Shown: piece after piece, positions 9,888 to 17,622 of the stretch
How positions within the stretch are numbered: position 1 is the stretch's first letter
Layout: the number at the start of each line of letters is the position of its first letter
NCBI RefSeq assembly: GCF_900302495.1
Contig: NZ_OMKW01000001.1
Location: 372,001-436,000, forward strand
DNA length: 64,000 nucleotides
Reading direction: 5' to 3'
From: Pontivivens insulae
GTDB taxonomy: Bacteria; Pseudomonadota; Alphaproteobacteria; Rhodobacterales; Rhodobacteraceae
The notes under the pieces: model-generated
The model's input: only the letters and a program-made list of their open reading frames with translations
The model's database searches: none
What the model was told of the DNA's origin: nothing
Program-made: the position numbers and the translations under genes

Positions 9888-10424
9888 TTACTTCCGGCGC
9901 TTATGCTCTTCGAGACGTGGCATGATCTCGACGAAATTGCAGGGCCGATGCCGATAGTCGAGCTGGAATTTCAGGATCTCATCCCAACCATCCTTGCACG
10001 CACCCGGTGAGCCGGGCAGCGCAAACATATAGGTTCCGCCAGCCACACCGCCGCAAGCACGCGACTGAACCGCACTCGTCCCAATTTTCTGAACAGAGAT
10101 CATTGTGAACAAGGTGGAGAAGGCGTCGATCTCCTTCTCATAGACATCGCGATGCGCCTCGACCGTAACATCCCGCCCCGTCAACCCGGTTCCACCGGTG
10201 GAGATCACGACATCAACAATCCCCGCCCAATTGCGCAGGCGGTCTGCGATTGCCGCACGATCATCCCGCACAATCGCCCGATCTGCCAGAATGTGGCCGG
10301 CCTCCTGAACGCGCGCCACCAGAACATCGCCCGAGCGGTCATCGGACGTGTCCCGTGTATCGCTGACGGTCAGAACCGCGACACGAACGGGAATGAACTC
10401 TCGGCTTTCGTCAATACTGCTCAT
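9888..10424 (-). CDS. moaB: Molybdenum cofactor biosynthesis protein B
   Basis: A 178-residue protein of the MoaB/MogA family, which acts on molybdopterin (adenylylation step) in the cytosol. Seen: VRVAVLTVSDTRDTSDDRSGD, the TGGTGLTGRDVT nucleotide/pterin-binding motif, and FALPGSPGACKDGWDEIL, all typical. Its ATG overlaps the stop of the upstream phosphoesterase gene by four bases (ATGA), so it is translationally coupled to a gene with no evident molybdenum link. Confidence 0.93.
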   Translation of the reverse strand: MSSIDESREFIPVRVAVLTVSDTRDTSDDRSGDVLVARVQEAGHILADRAIVRDDRAAIADRLRNWAGIVDVVISTGGTGLTGRDVTVEAHRDVYEKEIDAFSTLFTMISVQKIGTSAVQSRACGGVAGGTYMFALPGSPGACKDGWDEILKFQLDYRHRPCNFVEIMPRLEEHKRRK

Positions 10425-11011
10425 AGCTCAAACCAATTCGCTGTAGGGCCAAGATTGCGCACCAGCGTCTTTCCGATGCGTGCCTCGCGCCCCCAACAAT
10501 CGTGAATATGCCCACACAAAACCAGTTGGGGCTGCATGACCTCGATATAGCCGCGAAGCGCGTCCGATCCCAGCGGGCCGAGGTCCTTATGGTCATCGCA
10601 AGCGCCCTTTGGCGGCGAATGGCTTATCACCACATCAACCTCACCAAAGCTGAGCAGACCAATCGCGGCCTCGTCCTCCGTCATGTCGTAGGAGCCCCAG
10701 CTGTTGGGCGGCAGTGGAGGCACCGCGCATCCCAGAAATCCAAAGGTCACACCTTCAAACGTGAAGCCCTGCTTGTGGCGTACCTCGGCCCGAGTCGCGG
10801 CGCGCAAGGCGGCCTCCGTCTCGTTATTGCCCGGCACGTAAACGGCCTTCTCGTCCATCGGGCTGAGCGCGGTCATGGTCTCGGCAAGGCCCTCATGCCC
10901 TTGGGCAAAGTCCCCAGCGCCAATGACCAAATCTGCACTCTTGCTCGCCGTGACCAGCTTTGCTGCAGCGCCAAGATCGCAATGCAGGTCCGAGAATGCC
11001 ATCAATCTCAT
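10421..11011 (-). CDS. Metallophosphoesterase family protein
   Basis: A 196-residue calcineurin-like phosphoesterase. I start it at 11011 because this ATG overlaps the upstream stop (ATGA) and the following MRLMAFSDLHCDLG is the normal first strand. Metal-binding motifs in order: SDLHCD, GAGDFAQG, PGNNE, ISHSPPKG and CGHIHD. The family hydrolyses phosphomonoesters or diesters with two metal ions; the substrate here is unknown. It sits between the uracil-DNA glycosylase-like gene and moaB with four-base overlaps on both sides. Confidence 0.88.
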   Translation of the reverse strand: MRLMAFSDLHCDLGAAAKLVTASKSADLVIGAGDFAQGHEGLAETMTALSPMDEKAVYVPGNNETEAALRAATRAEVRHKQGFTFEGVTFGFLGCAVPPLPPNSWGSYDMTEDEAAIGLLSFGEVDVVISHSPPKGACDDHKDLGPLGSDALRGYIEVMQPQLVLCGHIHDCWGREARIGKTLVRNLGPTANWFEL

Positions 11012-11796
11012 TTCAATTTCGCCTTCACATTCAGCAAATCTTCCCATGCCGCACGTTTGTGCGCAGGGTTCCGCAGCAAGGCTGCGGGGTGAAATGAGGC
11101 GATGGCCGGAACGCCCGCAACCTCTTTCCATTGTCCTCGCATGGCTGTAATTCCCCGCGACGTCTCAAACAGCGTCTTCATCGCAGAGTTCCCCAACAGG
11201 AGCAGACATTTCGGCGCGGCCAATTCGATATGCCGCAACAGAAAAGCCTTCATCATCGCCATTTCGTCCACGCTCGGATCTCGATTCTGCGGCGGCCGCC
11301 AGGGCAGGACATTGGTGATGTAGACGGCATTTGTGGGATCATCCGCCGTTCGCGCGCGCCCGATCGCATCCATCATCTTGTCGAGCAACTGCCCGGACCG
11401 ACCAACAAAAGGACGACCTTCGATATCCTCGTCGCGGCCCGGCGCCTCGCCCACAATCATCAGCGAAGCCCCGGCATGGCCGTCGCTGAACACGAAGTTC
11501 CGCGCACCCTGTTTCAGCGAGCAACCGTCAAAGCCCTGCATGACATGCGCCAGTGTTTCGAGGTCATGCGCCGTGGCCGCCAGCCGCGCCGCTTCCGCGA
11601 TATGACCGGCAGTCGGATCAGTCTTGGGCAAGGCGGGGGCGTCCGAAGCTTGCGCCGCCGCGACGGGCGCCGCTGGCTCAGGCGGGGGCACGTCGACATA
11701 GCGATCAACCGGCAGATCGGCGATGGCCTCATCCGCCCCTAACTCGATCTGCCAGGCGAGCGCCGAAATGGCTGCATCGCGGTCAAAAGCGTCCAC
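11008..11796 (-). CDS. Uracil-DNA glycosylase superfamily protein lacking the Fe-S cysteines
   Basis: A 262-residue protein of the family 4-like uracil-DNA glycosylases, which excise uracil from DNA. Seen: an N-terminal Pro/Ala-rich extension (residues 30-65), GEAPGRDEDIEGRPFVGRSG (uracil-binding/catalytic region), YITNVLPWRPPQNRDP, and the late HPAALLRNPAHKR. Classical family 4 enzymes hold a 4Fe-4S cluster through four cysteines; here one remains at the first site (GCSLK) and the other expected ligands are replaced (NVLPWRPP, MMKAF). Similar cluster-less enzymes are known from Bradyrhizobium (BdiUng), so it is probably active. First gene of the tight run that leads to the RND pump. Confidence 0.86.
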   Translation of the reverse strand: MDAFDRDAAISALAWQIELGADEAIADLPVDRYVDVPPPEPAAPVAAAQASDAPALPKTDPTAGHIAEAARLAATAHDLETLAHVMQGFDGCSLKQGARNFVFSDGHAGASLMIVGEAPGRDEDIEGRPFVGRSGQLLDKMMDAIGRARTADDPTNAVYITNVLPWRPPQNRDPSVDEMAMMKAFLLRHIELAAPKCLLLLGNSAMKTLFETSRGITAMRGQWKEVAGVPAIASFHPAALLRNPAHKRAAWEDLLNVKAKLK

Positions 11797-11844
11797 GCCC
11801 GATTCCCCTTTTCACGGTTCGGCGCCACGCTACCGCGCCGCGCG

Positions 11845-12474
11845 TCAGCTCACAATCGTGCCGCGCGCCTTGCAGCGGGCGCGCCATGCGTGAGTGCGCA
11901 GGTTCTCCTCAGGGATCGGGGTTCGGATCAATCGCATGAAGTCTAGCGTGCAGAAGGCCGTAATATCCGCGAGCGTAAACCGATCACCGGCGATAAACGA
12001 CTTGTCGCCAAGGCACTTCTCAAACCACCGCAGGCCCGCGGCGACCCGCGGCACGTTATGTTCGGACCATGCGGGGCACTGCTCCCGCTCCAAGGCTTGC
12101 ATGCCGGCGATCCCGTGCCGGGCGACAAAGGCGATGGGCATCATCAGATGCGTCTCGATCCGGCGGGACCACATCTCGACCAGCGACTGCTCCAGCGGCC
12201 CATCTCCCAAGAGATTATTGTCGGGATAAATCGCCTCCAGATACCGGCAGATCGCAACGGTCTCGGTCAGAAAGGTGCCATCGTCCAGCTCCAGCGCAGG
12301 AACGTTGTGAGAGCCGACTTTGCCGCGATAAGCCTTGTCGAAATGCTGCCCCGCCATGATATCAATCTCGGTCGTCGGCAGGCTGACACCCTTTTCCGCA
12401 AGGAAAATCCGCACGCGACGCGGGTTCGGCGCACGGGCAGTGTCATAGAGCATCACGGGTTGGGGTAGGGTCAT
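11845..12474 (-). CDS. Glutathione S-transferase family protein
   Basis: A 209-residue cytosolic GST. The ATG at 12474 is chosen because GGAGG stands 6 bases before it; the frame is open 12 codons more upstream. Seen: thioredoxin-like N-terminal half (MLYDTARAPNPRRVRIFLAEKG, then NVPALELDDGTFLTETVAICRYLE with the glutathione-binding Glu-Thr) and an all-helical C-terminal half containing SFIAGDRFTLADITAF, the N-capping motif of the family. Likely conjugates or reduces electrophiles with glutathione; substrate unknown. It ends 48 bases before the glycosylase-like gene. Confidence 0.9.
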   Translation of the reverse strand: MTLPQPVMLYDTARAPNPRRVRIFLAEKGVSLPTTEIDIMAGQHFDKAYRGKVGSHNVPALELDDGTFLTETVAICRYLEAIYPDNNLLGDGPLEQSLVEMWSRRIETHLMMPIAFVARHGIAGMQALEREQCPAWSEHNVPRVAAGLRWFEKCLGDKSFIAGDRFTLADITAFCTLDFMRLIRTPIPEENLRTHAWRARCKARGTIVS

Positions 12475-12574
12475 CGCGCATCCTCCAGCTAGAGCCACGC
12501 AGCCGACCAAATTCCATTTGATCCGGCAAGCCGGAACGTCGGGTCATCAGGAACGGAGCGCCTCAAACCCATAT

Positions 12575-12601
12575 GAAAAAGGGGGCGCACTTGGCGCCCC
12601 C
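12575..12601 (-). terminator. Rho-independent terminator of the PRC-barrel gene
   Basis: On the minus strand an 8-bp perfect GC stem (GGGGGCGC / GCGCCCCC, 5-base loop) is followed by TTTTT, 29 bases past the stop of the PRC-barrel gene. This is a strong intrinsic terminator. Confidence 0.85.
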
Positions 12602-12629
12602 AACCTCTCTGTCACGTCCTCGACGAAGA

Positions 12630-13697
12630 TCAGCCTTCGTATTCTGGCATCTGGTCAAGACGTGCCTCAGTCACGTCGACATAGACGCGGATCGAAGAAC
12701 CGTCAGCCGACTGCTGCACGTTGAGTGCATCCATCGGCAATGCGACCTGCTTTTCGCCAAGACCCAGGAAGCCCCCAAAATCAATGACTGCTTGGTCAAG
12801 ACGCTCACCGTCCAGCACGAAGGTGCCGATCTCGCCGACATTCTCATCGTTGACGTCATAGACCGTTGCACCGTTCAGACGTTCAACTGTCAGATCCGCC
12901 ATCTCGATCCGACTATAGCCATCACGCTCCATCTCTGGTGCCGCAAGCAGTGGCGCATTCGCTGCCCCCATGTCCTGCATCGTCTCTGCATCAGAGCCCT
13001 CGGCAACTTCGACGCGGGTGTCTGCCTCACGCTCCATGGTCACATCGGCAGCAACCTCTTGCGTCTCCGCCTCCAGCTCATCACCCATGGCTTCAGCAGA
13101 GGCAGCAATCTCCTGCGTCTCGCCTTCGATTTCGTCGCCCATCTGATCGACGGCGTTCGCCGCTTCTTCAGTTTGAGCTTCGGCCTCCTGCATCATCGAA
13201 CCTTCAATGGCAGCCGCCTCGGTATCGATCATCGGGTCACGCTCTTCCATCTGAGCGGCGGCCTGACGTTCCTGCATCGTGCGGAAGTCCGGCGCTTCTT
13301 CCAGCATCTGCTGACTTGCATTCACGACGATGAAATATTCGTCGGCATCTTCGCCATCAGAGACGAAGGTCAGCTGATCCATCGGGATACCGACATTTTT
13401 CTCACCCAGACCAAGGAACCCACCGACGCCCAGCACGACACCGTCAATTGCGCCGTCACGGGCAACGATCAGCTCATTGATCTCCCCGATATCGTCCCAG
13501 TCGGTTTCCATACCCGGCTCATAATTCGCGGCATCGAACGCGCCTTCGGTGGCATAGATGCGCGCGCCCAGCAGGTCAGACGCCAACAGCGCCTCGCCTT
13601 CGGCCTCTGCCATGAAGTTGATGCCCGAATGGCCCTCTGCATAGGCTGCAGTTGCCATTGCAGCAGCAACTGCCGTGCTGATCAGAAATGTCTTCAT
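12630..13697 (-). CDS. Exported protein with two PRC-barrel domains
   Basis: A 355-residue acidic protein. The ATG at 13697 follows GGAGG and opens a clean signal peptide (residues 1-20, ending AAYA). Two PRC-barrel domains are seen, at about residues 35-130 and 265-350, each with the same core (GGFLGLGEK followed by xVxxPMDxL), so they arose by duplication. They are joined by about 130 residues very rich in Glu, Ala, Gln and Met, likely helical. PRC barrels are protein- or tRNA-interaction modules; exported ones are common among alphaproteobacterial envelope and stress proteins. An EcfG-type promoter 64 bases upstream supports a general stress role. Exact function unknown. Confidence 0.88.
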   Translation of the reverse strand: MKTFLISTAVAAAMATAAYAEGHSGINFMAEAEGEALLASDLLGARIYATEGAFDAANYEPGMETDWDDIGEINELIVARDGAIDGVVLGVGGFLGLGEKNVGIPMDQLTFVSDGEDADEYFIVVNASQQMLEEAPDFRTMQERQAAAQMEERDPMIDTEAAAIEGSMMQEAEAQTEEAANAVDQMGDEIEGETQEIAASAEAMGDELEAETQEVAADVTMEREADTRVEVAEGSDAETMQDMGAANAPLLAAPEMERDGYSRIEMADLTVERLNGATVYDVNDENVGEIGTFVLDGERLDQAVIDFGGFLGLGEKQVALPMDALNVQQSADGSSIRVYVDVTEARLDQMPEYEG

Positions 13698-13760
13698 CAG
13701 GTCCTCCAAAAAAACTTGCGTTATCAAAATGTTCGCAGCGAAATATGCCGCTGTGTCGTT

Positions 13761-13785
13761 AACGCCGTAACCTTTGGAGGGTTCC
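13761..13785 (-). promoter_or_regulatory. EcfG-type general stress promoter for the PRC-barrel gene
   Basis: On the minus strand GGAAC (13785-13781), 16 bases, then CGTT (13764-13761), an exact match to the alphaproteobacterial EcfG sigma factor consensus. The start codon at 13697 lies 64 bases downstream, which fits a leader of about 55-57 bases. Confidence 0.65.
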
Positions 13786-13821
13786 CAAAAAAAGGGCGCG
13801 CCCCGGCCAGTGGGGCGCGCC
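13786..13821 (-). terminator. Rho-independent terminator of ccr
   Basis: Perfect 10-bp stem GGCGCGCCCC / GGGGCGCGCC with a 7-base loop, followed on the minus strand by a run of seven T. It lies 46 bases after the ccr stop and directly in front of the next gene's EcfG-type promoter. Confidence 0.88.
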
Positions 13822-13866
13822 AACATGCAACGCGAGGGCACTAGGGGTGTGCCAGGGAAAAGGGCA

Positions 13867-15150
13867 TTAGCCCTCGCGCGCATCCTCGATCGTGCGCAGG
13901 CCAGTACGTGGCGAGCTTACGAGAATCGACATGTTTCCGGGCTTGTGCTCGTTGTTCATCATCTTGGTGTGCGCGGCCGGCAGGTCTTTCCACTCGAAGA
14001 CTTCGGACATGCACGGATCTAGACGCCCCTCCAGCATCAGCTTGTTGGCGGCGGACGCCTGCTTGAGGTTCGCGAAGTGCGAGCCCTGAAGACGCTTCTG
14101 GTGCATCCACATGTAGCGGACGTCGAAGGTTGTGTTGAAGCCGGTCGTGCCCGCACAGATCACGACCATACCGCCGCGCTTCACAACGAGGTTGGAGACC
14201 GGGAAGGTCGACTCGCCTGGATGCTCGAACACCATGTCGACATTGTTGCCCTTGCCGGTGATGTCCCAGATCGCCTTGCCAAAGCGGCGCGCCTCCTTGA
14301 ACCACGTCGCATATTCCGGCGTGTTCACAGTTGGCAACTGACCCCAGCAGGAGAAGTCCTTACGGTTGATGACGCCTTTCGCACCCAGATCCATGACGAA
14401 CTGACGCTTGCTCTCGTCAGAAATCACGCCGATCGCGTTTGCGCCAGCGGCATTGATCAGCTGGATCGCGTAGGAGCCGAGGCCACCGGACGCACCCCAG
14501 ACCAGCACGTTCTGGCCGGGCTTGAGTTCATGCGGGTGGTGGCCAAACAGCATCCGGTACGCGGTGGCAAGCGTCAGCGTATAGCACGCAGCTTCTTCCC
14601 AGGTCAGGTGCTGCGGGCGGGGCATAAGTTGCTGCGCCTGCACATTGGTGAACTGCGCAAAAGAGCCATCTGGCGTCTCATAGCCCCAGATCCGCTGCGA
14701 GGGCGACATCATCGGATCACCGCCGTTGCACTCCTCATCGTCGCCATCATCCTGATTGCAGTGGATCACGACTTCATCGCCGACCTTCCAGCGCTTCACC
14801 TTGTCGCCCACCGCCCAAATGATGCCGGACGCGTCGGAACCTGCGATGTGATACTCGGCGCCGTGACCGTCGAACGGCGAGATCGGCTCACCCTTGCCAG
14901 CCCAGACACCGTTATAGTTGACGCCGGCAGCCATGACGAAGACGAGCACTTCGTGGCTGTCGAGCTTTGGCACATCGACCACTTCCAGCTCAAAAGCCTT
15001 CTCCGGCACACCGTGACGCTCCCGCCGGATGGTCCAAGCATACATCTGGTTTGGCACATGGCCGAGCGGTGGGATTTCACCCACTTCGTAGAGATCTTTC
15101 ATTTCACCGGACTCCGTCTGGGCAGGAGAGGAAGCATCGAGAGGCGACAT
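13867..15150 (-). CDS. ccr: Crotonyl-CoA carboxylase/reductase
   Basis: A 427-residue medium-chain dehydrogenase/reductase, the length known for Ccr. It reductively carboxylates crotonyl-CoA with NADPH and CO2 to (2S)-ethylmalonyl-CoA, the key step of the ethylmalonyl-CoA pathway for acetyl-CoA assimilation. Seen: YEVGEIPPLGHVP and MYAWTIRRERHG near the N-terminus, GVNYNGVWAGKGEP, the CNQDDGDDEECNGGDPMMSP insertion typical of Ccr, and the Rossmann motif GASGGLGSYAIQL. The ATG at 15150 is chosen for its position against the family and a TATGGAG upstream; the frame runs 26 codons further up across the promoter. The companion mutase ecm is 2.5 kb away on the other strand. Confidence 0.95.
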   Translation of the reverse strand: MSPLDASSPAQTESGEMKDLYEVGEIPPLGHVPNQMYAWTIRRERHGVPEKAFELEVVDVPKLDSHEVLVFVMAAGVNYNGVWAGKGEPISPFDGHGAEYHIAGSDASGIIWAVGDKVKRWKVGDEVVIHCNQDDGDDEECNGGDPMMSPSQRIWGYETPDGSFAQFTNVQAQQLMPRPQHLTWEEAACYTLTLATAYRMLFGHHPHELKPGQNVLVWGASGGLGSYAIQLINAAGANAIGVISDESKRQFVMDLGAKGVINRKDFSCWGQLPTVNTPEYATWFKEARRFGKAIWDITGKGNNVDMVFEHPGESTFPVSNLVVKRGGMVVICAGTTGFNTTFDVRYMWMHQKRLQGSHFANLKQASAANKLMLEGRLDPCMSEVFEWKDLPAAHTKMMNNEHKPGNMSILVSSPRTGLRTIEDAREG

Positions 15151-15172
15151 TGGCGTGACTCCATACGAAATT

Positions 15173-15183
15173 ATGTTGCGCAA
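15173..15183 (-). promoter_or_regulatory. Shared motif TTGCGCAACAT in the ccr leader
   Basis: The minus strand reads TTGCGCAACAT, whose palindromic core is TTGCGCAA (15176-15183). The same 11 bases lie upstream of ecm (17559-17569). It sits just past the inferred ccr transcription start, where a bound repressor would block transcription. A partial copy, TGCGCA, lies inside the promoter spacer (15208-15213). Confidence 0.45.
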
Positions 15184-15199
15184 TAAAACACTACGAAGT

Positions 15200-15228
15200 G
15201 AGATATGTGCGCAAATATATTTCGTCAA
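15200..15228 (-). promoter_or_regulatory. Sigma-70 type promoter of ccr
   Basis: On the minus strand TTGACG (15228-15223), a 17-base AT-rich spacer, then TATCTC (15205-15200). The inferred start site is near 15193, giving a leader of about 43 bases before the ccr ATG at 15150. Confidence 0.6.
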
Positions 15229-15250
15229 CAGGAATTATGCGGCAGCGCAC

Positions 15251-15284
15251 AAAAAAGCCCGGATACATCGCTGTATCCGGGCTT
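15251..15284 (-). terminator. Strong rho-independent terminator
   Basis: Perfect 13-bp stem AAGCCCGGATACA / TGTATCCGGGCTT with a 4-base loop; on the minus strand the stem runs into TTTTTT. It is about 150 bases past the stop of the acyltransferase gene, so it ends either that transcript or a separate small RNA from 15285-15436. Confidence 0.9.
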
Positions 15285-15436
15285 AATCCCCACCGTACCC
15301 CTCCAGGCATTGCGGTTCGGATTCAGTTAGCCCCCGCTTGCGAATCCGCTTGGATAGGTATTCATAACACAACCTGAGGGGGAATCTAAGCGTTAAACGT
15401 TTCGATTTGATTGCATCGGTATACCGATGCGGCAGT
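15285..15436 (-). other. Non-coding stretch between acyltransferase stop and terminator; possible small RNA
   Basis: About 150 bases without a convincing gene. Next to the acyltransferase stop is an 18-bp perfect palindrome (15413-15430, centred on GGTATACC). Further along, the minus strand can fold CGGATTC against GAATCCG (about 15316-15346) and ends in the strong terminator. This could be a long 3' leader of the acyltransferase mRNA or a small RNA; I see no clear promoter to decide. Confidence 0.3.
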
Positions 15437-16810
15437 TCACTCGCCCCGCGGCAGATGCGCAATCGCGTTGGCATAATAGCTCAAAAGCGCGACCTGTTCG
15501 GAGTTTACGCTGTAAGAGTCGCCATCCAGCTTCAAAATCCGACGGCGCACCAGGGCGCGCAGCCCGACTTCGACGGTGTAGTCGAAATCACTGCGCGCCA
15601 CGTGGAAATGTGCCCCCCGGCCAACCAGCTCATCGCGCAGCGCTGTTGCGCGTGACACAACTTCATCCCGTGTCAGCGAGCCCTCCGCTTCTGCCATCAC
15701 CGTGGCGATCAGCGGCACCGGCAGTACGGGAATCACTGCCCCAACCGCCCGAATCAGAACGCGCCCCAGATCTCGTGCATTGGCCTCATCAGTGACAAGC
15801 GCCTTCAGCGAAATGGGCGCACCAAAACTGACGGAGGCATAGCCGAACTTGTGCCAGCGCCCGATAATGCGCAGCCAAATGTGTTTGAGAAAGAAGCCAA
15901 TCCCAACCCAGATGCTGGCCCGGAACCGAGGGCGCCCCTTTTCATCGACCTCATGGCCGACGAGGATCCGATCCTCCAAAACCCGGTCGTAATTCAGTCC
16001 GACGGGCACAAAGACGACATCGCGCTCCCCGTCAGGATCAAACGTTTCCAGCATATAAGAGAGCAGGCCCAATTTCGGCGGGCGCAACGATCCATCACGG
16101 CTCAGCCCGCCTTCGGGGAAAATCGCCTGGGTCACACCACCCTCGGTCGCCATCTGAACATAGCGGGCAAGCACTTTGCGATAGAGCGGGTTTTCGGATT
16201 TGCGACGAATGAAGAACGCCCCCATCGCCTTTGCAATCTGTTCCAGCGGCCAGACACGGGCCCACTCCCCCGCCGCATAGCTCAGCGATGTACGCTCGCT
16301 CGCCAGATAGGTCACCAGCAGGTAGTCGACATTCGAGCGGTGGTTCATCACGAAGACGACGGTAGCCTCAGGGTCGATCCCCTCCAGCGCCCGATCTTCC
16401 GAGGCCCCCAGCCGCACGCGATAAAGCGTCTGCGCAATCCAACGGCTCAACCGCACTCCGAACAGGAAATAGGCAGCTGCCGAGAAACTCGGGACAATTT
16501 CCTTTGCATAGCGGGCAGCACGCTCTGCCACGACTTCGCGTGGCACGCCGGTCTCCCGCGCTTCCTGCGCGACCGCTTCGATTACAACGGGGTCATAGGT
16601 CAGACGGTCGACAAGAACCTGTCGCTTGGTCAATGCAAAGGGCTTCAGCGACAGCCGCAACCGTTCATTCGCACGGCTCAGCAGGCGGTTCACACGCCCC
16701 CGAAAGAACCAGCGCACCGATGGTAATAACACGGCGTTGAGTGTGAGAGACGCCAACGCGATGCCCCCCAGCACGACAATCCAGATCGGTAACTCGACGG
16801 TCTCAAACAT
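15437..16810 (-). CDS. PlsB-like glycerol-3-phosphate 1-acyltransferase
   Basis: A 457-residue membrane-associated acyltransferase with one N-terminal membrane helix (about residues 5-30). Acyltransferase motifs in order: block I NHRSNVDYLL (HX4D), block II around GAFFIRRKSENPLY, block III FPEGGLSRDGSL, and block IV around FVPVGLNYDRV. Together these fit sn-glycerol-3-phosphate acylation, the first step of phospholipid synthesis; it is shorter than E. coli PlsB (about 800). The ATG at 16810 is chosen because the membrane segment begins right after it; no strong ribosome site is visible. Independent of ccr by the terminator between them. Confidence 0.85.
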   Translation of the reverse strand: MFETVELPIWIVVLGGIALASLTLNAVLLPSVRWFFRGRVNRLLSRANERLRLSLKPFALTKRQVLVDRLTYDPVVIEAVAQEARETGVPREVVAERAARYAKEIVPSFSAAAYFLFGVRLSRWIAQTLYRVRLGASEDRALEGIDPEATVVFVMNHRSNVDYLLVTYLASERTSLSYAAGEWARVWPLEQIAKAMGAFFIRRKSENPLYRKVLARYVQMATEGGVTQAIFPEGGLSRDGSLRPPKLGLLSYMLETFDPDGERDVVFVPVGLNYDRVLEDRILVGHEVDEKGRPRFRASIWVGIGFFLKHIWLRIIGRWHKFGYASVSFGAPISLKALVTDEANARDLGRVLIRAVGAVIPVLPVPLIATVMAEAEGSLTRDEVVSRATALRDELVGRGAHFHVARSDFDYTVEVGLRALVRRRILKLDGDSYSVNSEQVALLSYYANAIAHLPRGE

Positions 16811-16871
16811 GGCGCAACCCTGCCCCGACGCGGGGACAGGGTCCATAGCTTTCGGCCGTTGAGGGCCCTGA

Positions 16872-17228
16872 TCAGAGGATATCGAGCTTTCGCAACGTCA
16901 CCCGCGCCATGGCCAGATTTGCCTGCGCCCGATCAAGCGCGACGTAGAAGAAGATCCCCGCATCATCCGAAAGCGGACGGATCAGGTGATACTGGCGGCC
17001 AAGCGAGATCAGGATGTCCTCAATCTCATCATCCAGCTCCAACGACCGGATCGCCCGCATCTTTGCCCGGACAACTTCGGTGTTTACCGCGGCCGCCGTC
17101 TCCAGATCGAAATCGTGACCGCCCTCACTCGCAATCATCATTCCTGACTCGCTGTCCACAAGGCATGCGCCAATGAAACCAGGTAGGGTGTTGAGCGCGC
17201 TCATGTCGTGTGTTGCCAGATCTCGCAT
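16872..17228 (-). CDS. Roadblock/LC7 domain protein
   Basis: A 118-residue protein with the roadblock/LC7 fold pattern: helix, LPGFIGACLVDSESGMMIAS strand pair, long helix, then strands ILISLGRQYHLIRPL and IFFYVALDR and a last helix. Such small proteins usually partner or regulate small GTPases (as MglB does MglA); no GTPase gene is adjacent. The ATG at 17228 is preferred because AAAGGGA stands 8 bases before it. The frame remains open about 97 codons further upstream; an in-frame ATG at 17417 would add 63 residues with no known domain. Confidence 0.72.
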   Translation of the reverse strand: MRDLATHDMSALNTLPGFIGACLVDSESGMMIASEGGHDFDLETAAAVNTEVVRAKMRAIRSLELDDEIEDILISLGRQYHLIRPLSDDAGIFFYVALDRAQANLAMARVTLRKLDIL

Positions 17229-17622
17229 GTAGTTGTCCCTTTCAGTGGGTGTATGAGAATCCGCCTCGCGTGCCGTCGGCTCGATCCGGATGATGTTGGA
17301 TTGCAGGACCTCGCCGGTCGTGACGTGGTGATCCTCCGGTCCGGTTACGCGACGTGCAAAAAGTCTCAAGGCGTCTACTCCATGAATGGCGCGCAAGCCC
17401 AATGCCAGGCGTCTCATTGGCCTATAGCTACGAATTGACGCACCAGAAGTTTCAGCTGGTTTACACTTTTTTGTATTTTTTTTCTGACACCTCGAAGCGA
17501 AGTACCCTGCGTGGTTCAAAAAATTATCGTCGCAATTTCATTTTCCCACACGGCAACCTTGCGCAACATTATGTCTCACGCTATGTCATGCCGCAGTGCA
17601 GCACCAACCCGCGAGTCGTGAC
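17229..17622. other. Divergent intergenic region between the roadblock gene and ecm
   Basis: About 390 bases. Left part: the open upstream extension of the roadblock frame (minus strand), of doubtful coding status. Middle (17461-17485): an AT-rich tract with T-runs. Right part: TTGCGCAACAT at 17559-17569, shared with the ccr leader, 54 bases before the ecm ATG. No convincing sigma-70 promoter for ecm stands out to me, and I see no B12-box-like riboswitch. Confidence 0.5.
17559..17569 (+). promoter_or_regulatory. Shared motif TTGCGCAACAT upstream of ecm
   Basis: Identical over 11 bases, and in the same orientation relative to its gene, to the motif in the ccr leader. The core TTGCGCAA is a perfect palindrome, as expected for a dimeric regulator. 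It ends 53 bases before the ecm start codon. Confidence 0.45.

Noticed and set aside
12573-15186. Plus-strand frames of 370-420 codons opposite the PRC-barrel and ccr genes
   Set aside because: They are in the antisense of well-supported genes and run across terminators.
15283-15474. 63-codon minus-strand frame between acyltransferase and ccr
   Set aside because: It overlaps the acyltransferase end and stops inside a terminator stem; no ribosome site.
17429-17470. TTGACG near 17435 as -35 of an ecm promoter
   Set aside because: The next -10-like hexamer is 18-19 bases away and poor, and the distance to the ATG is large.
17461-17622. Cobalamin riboswitch before ecm
   Set aside because: I looked for B12-box-like sequence and saw none; the leader is short.
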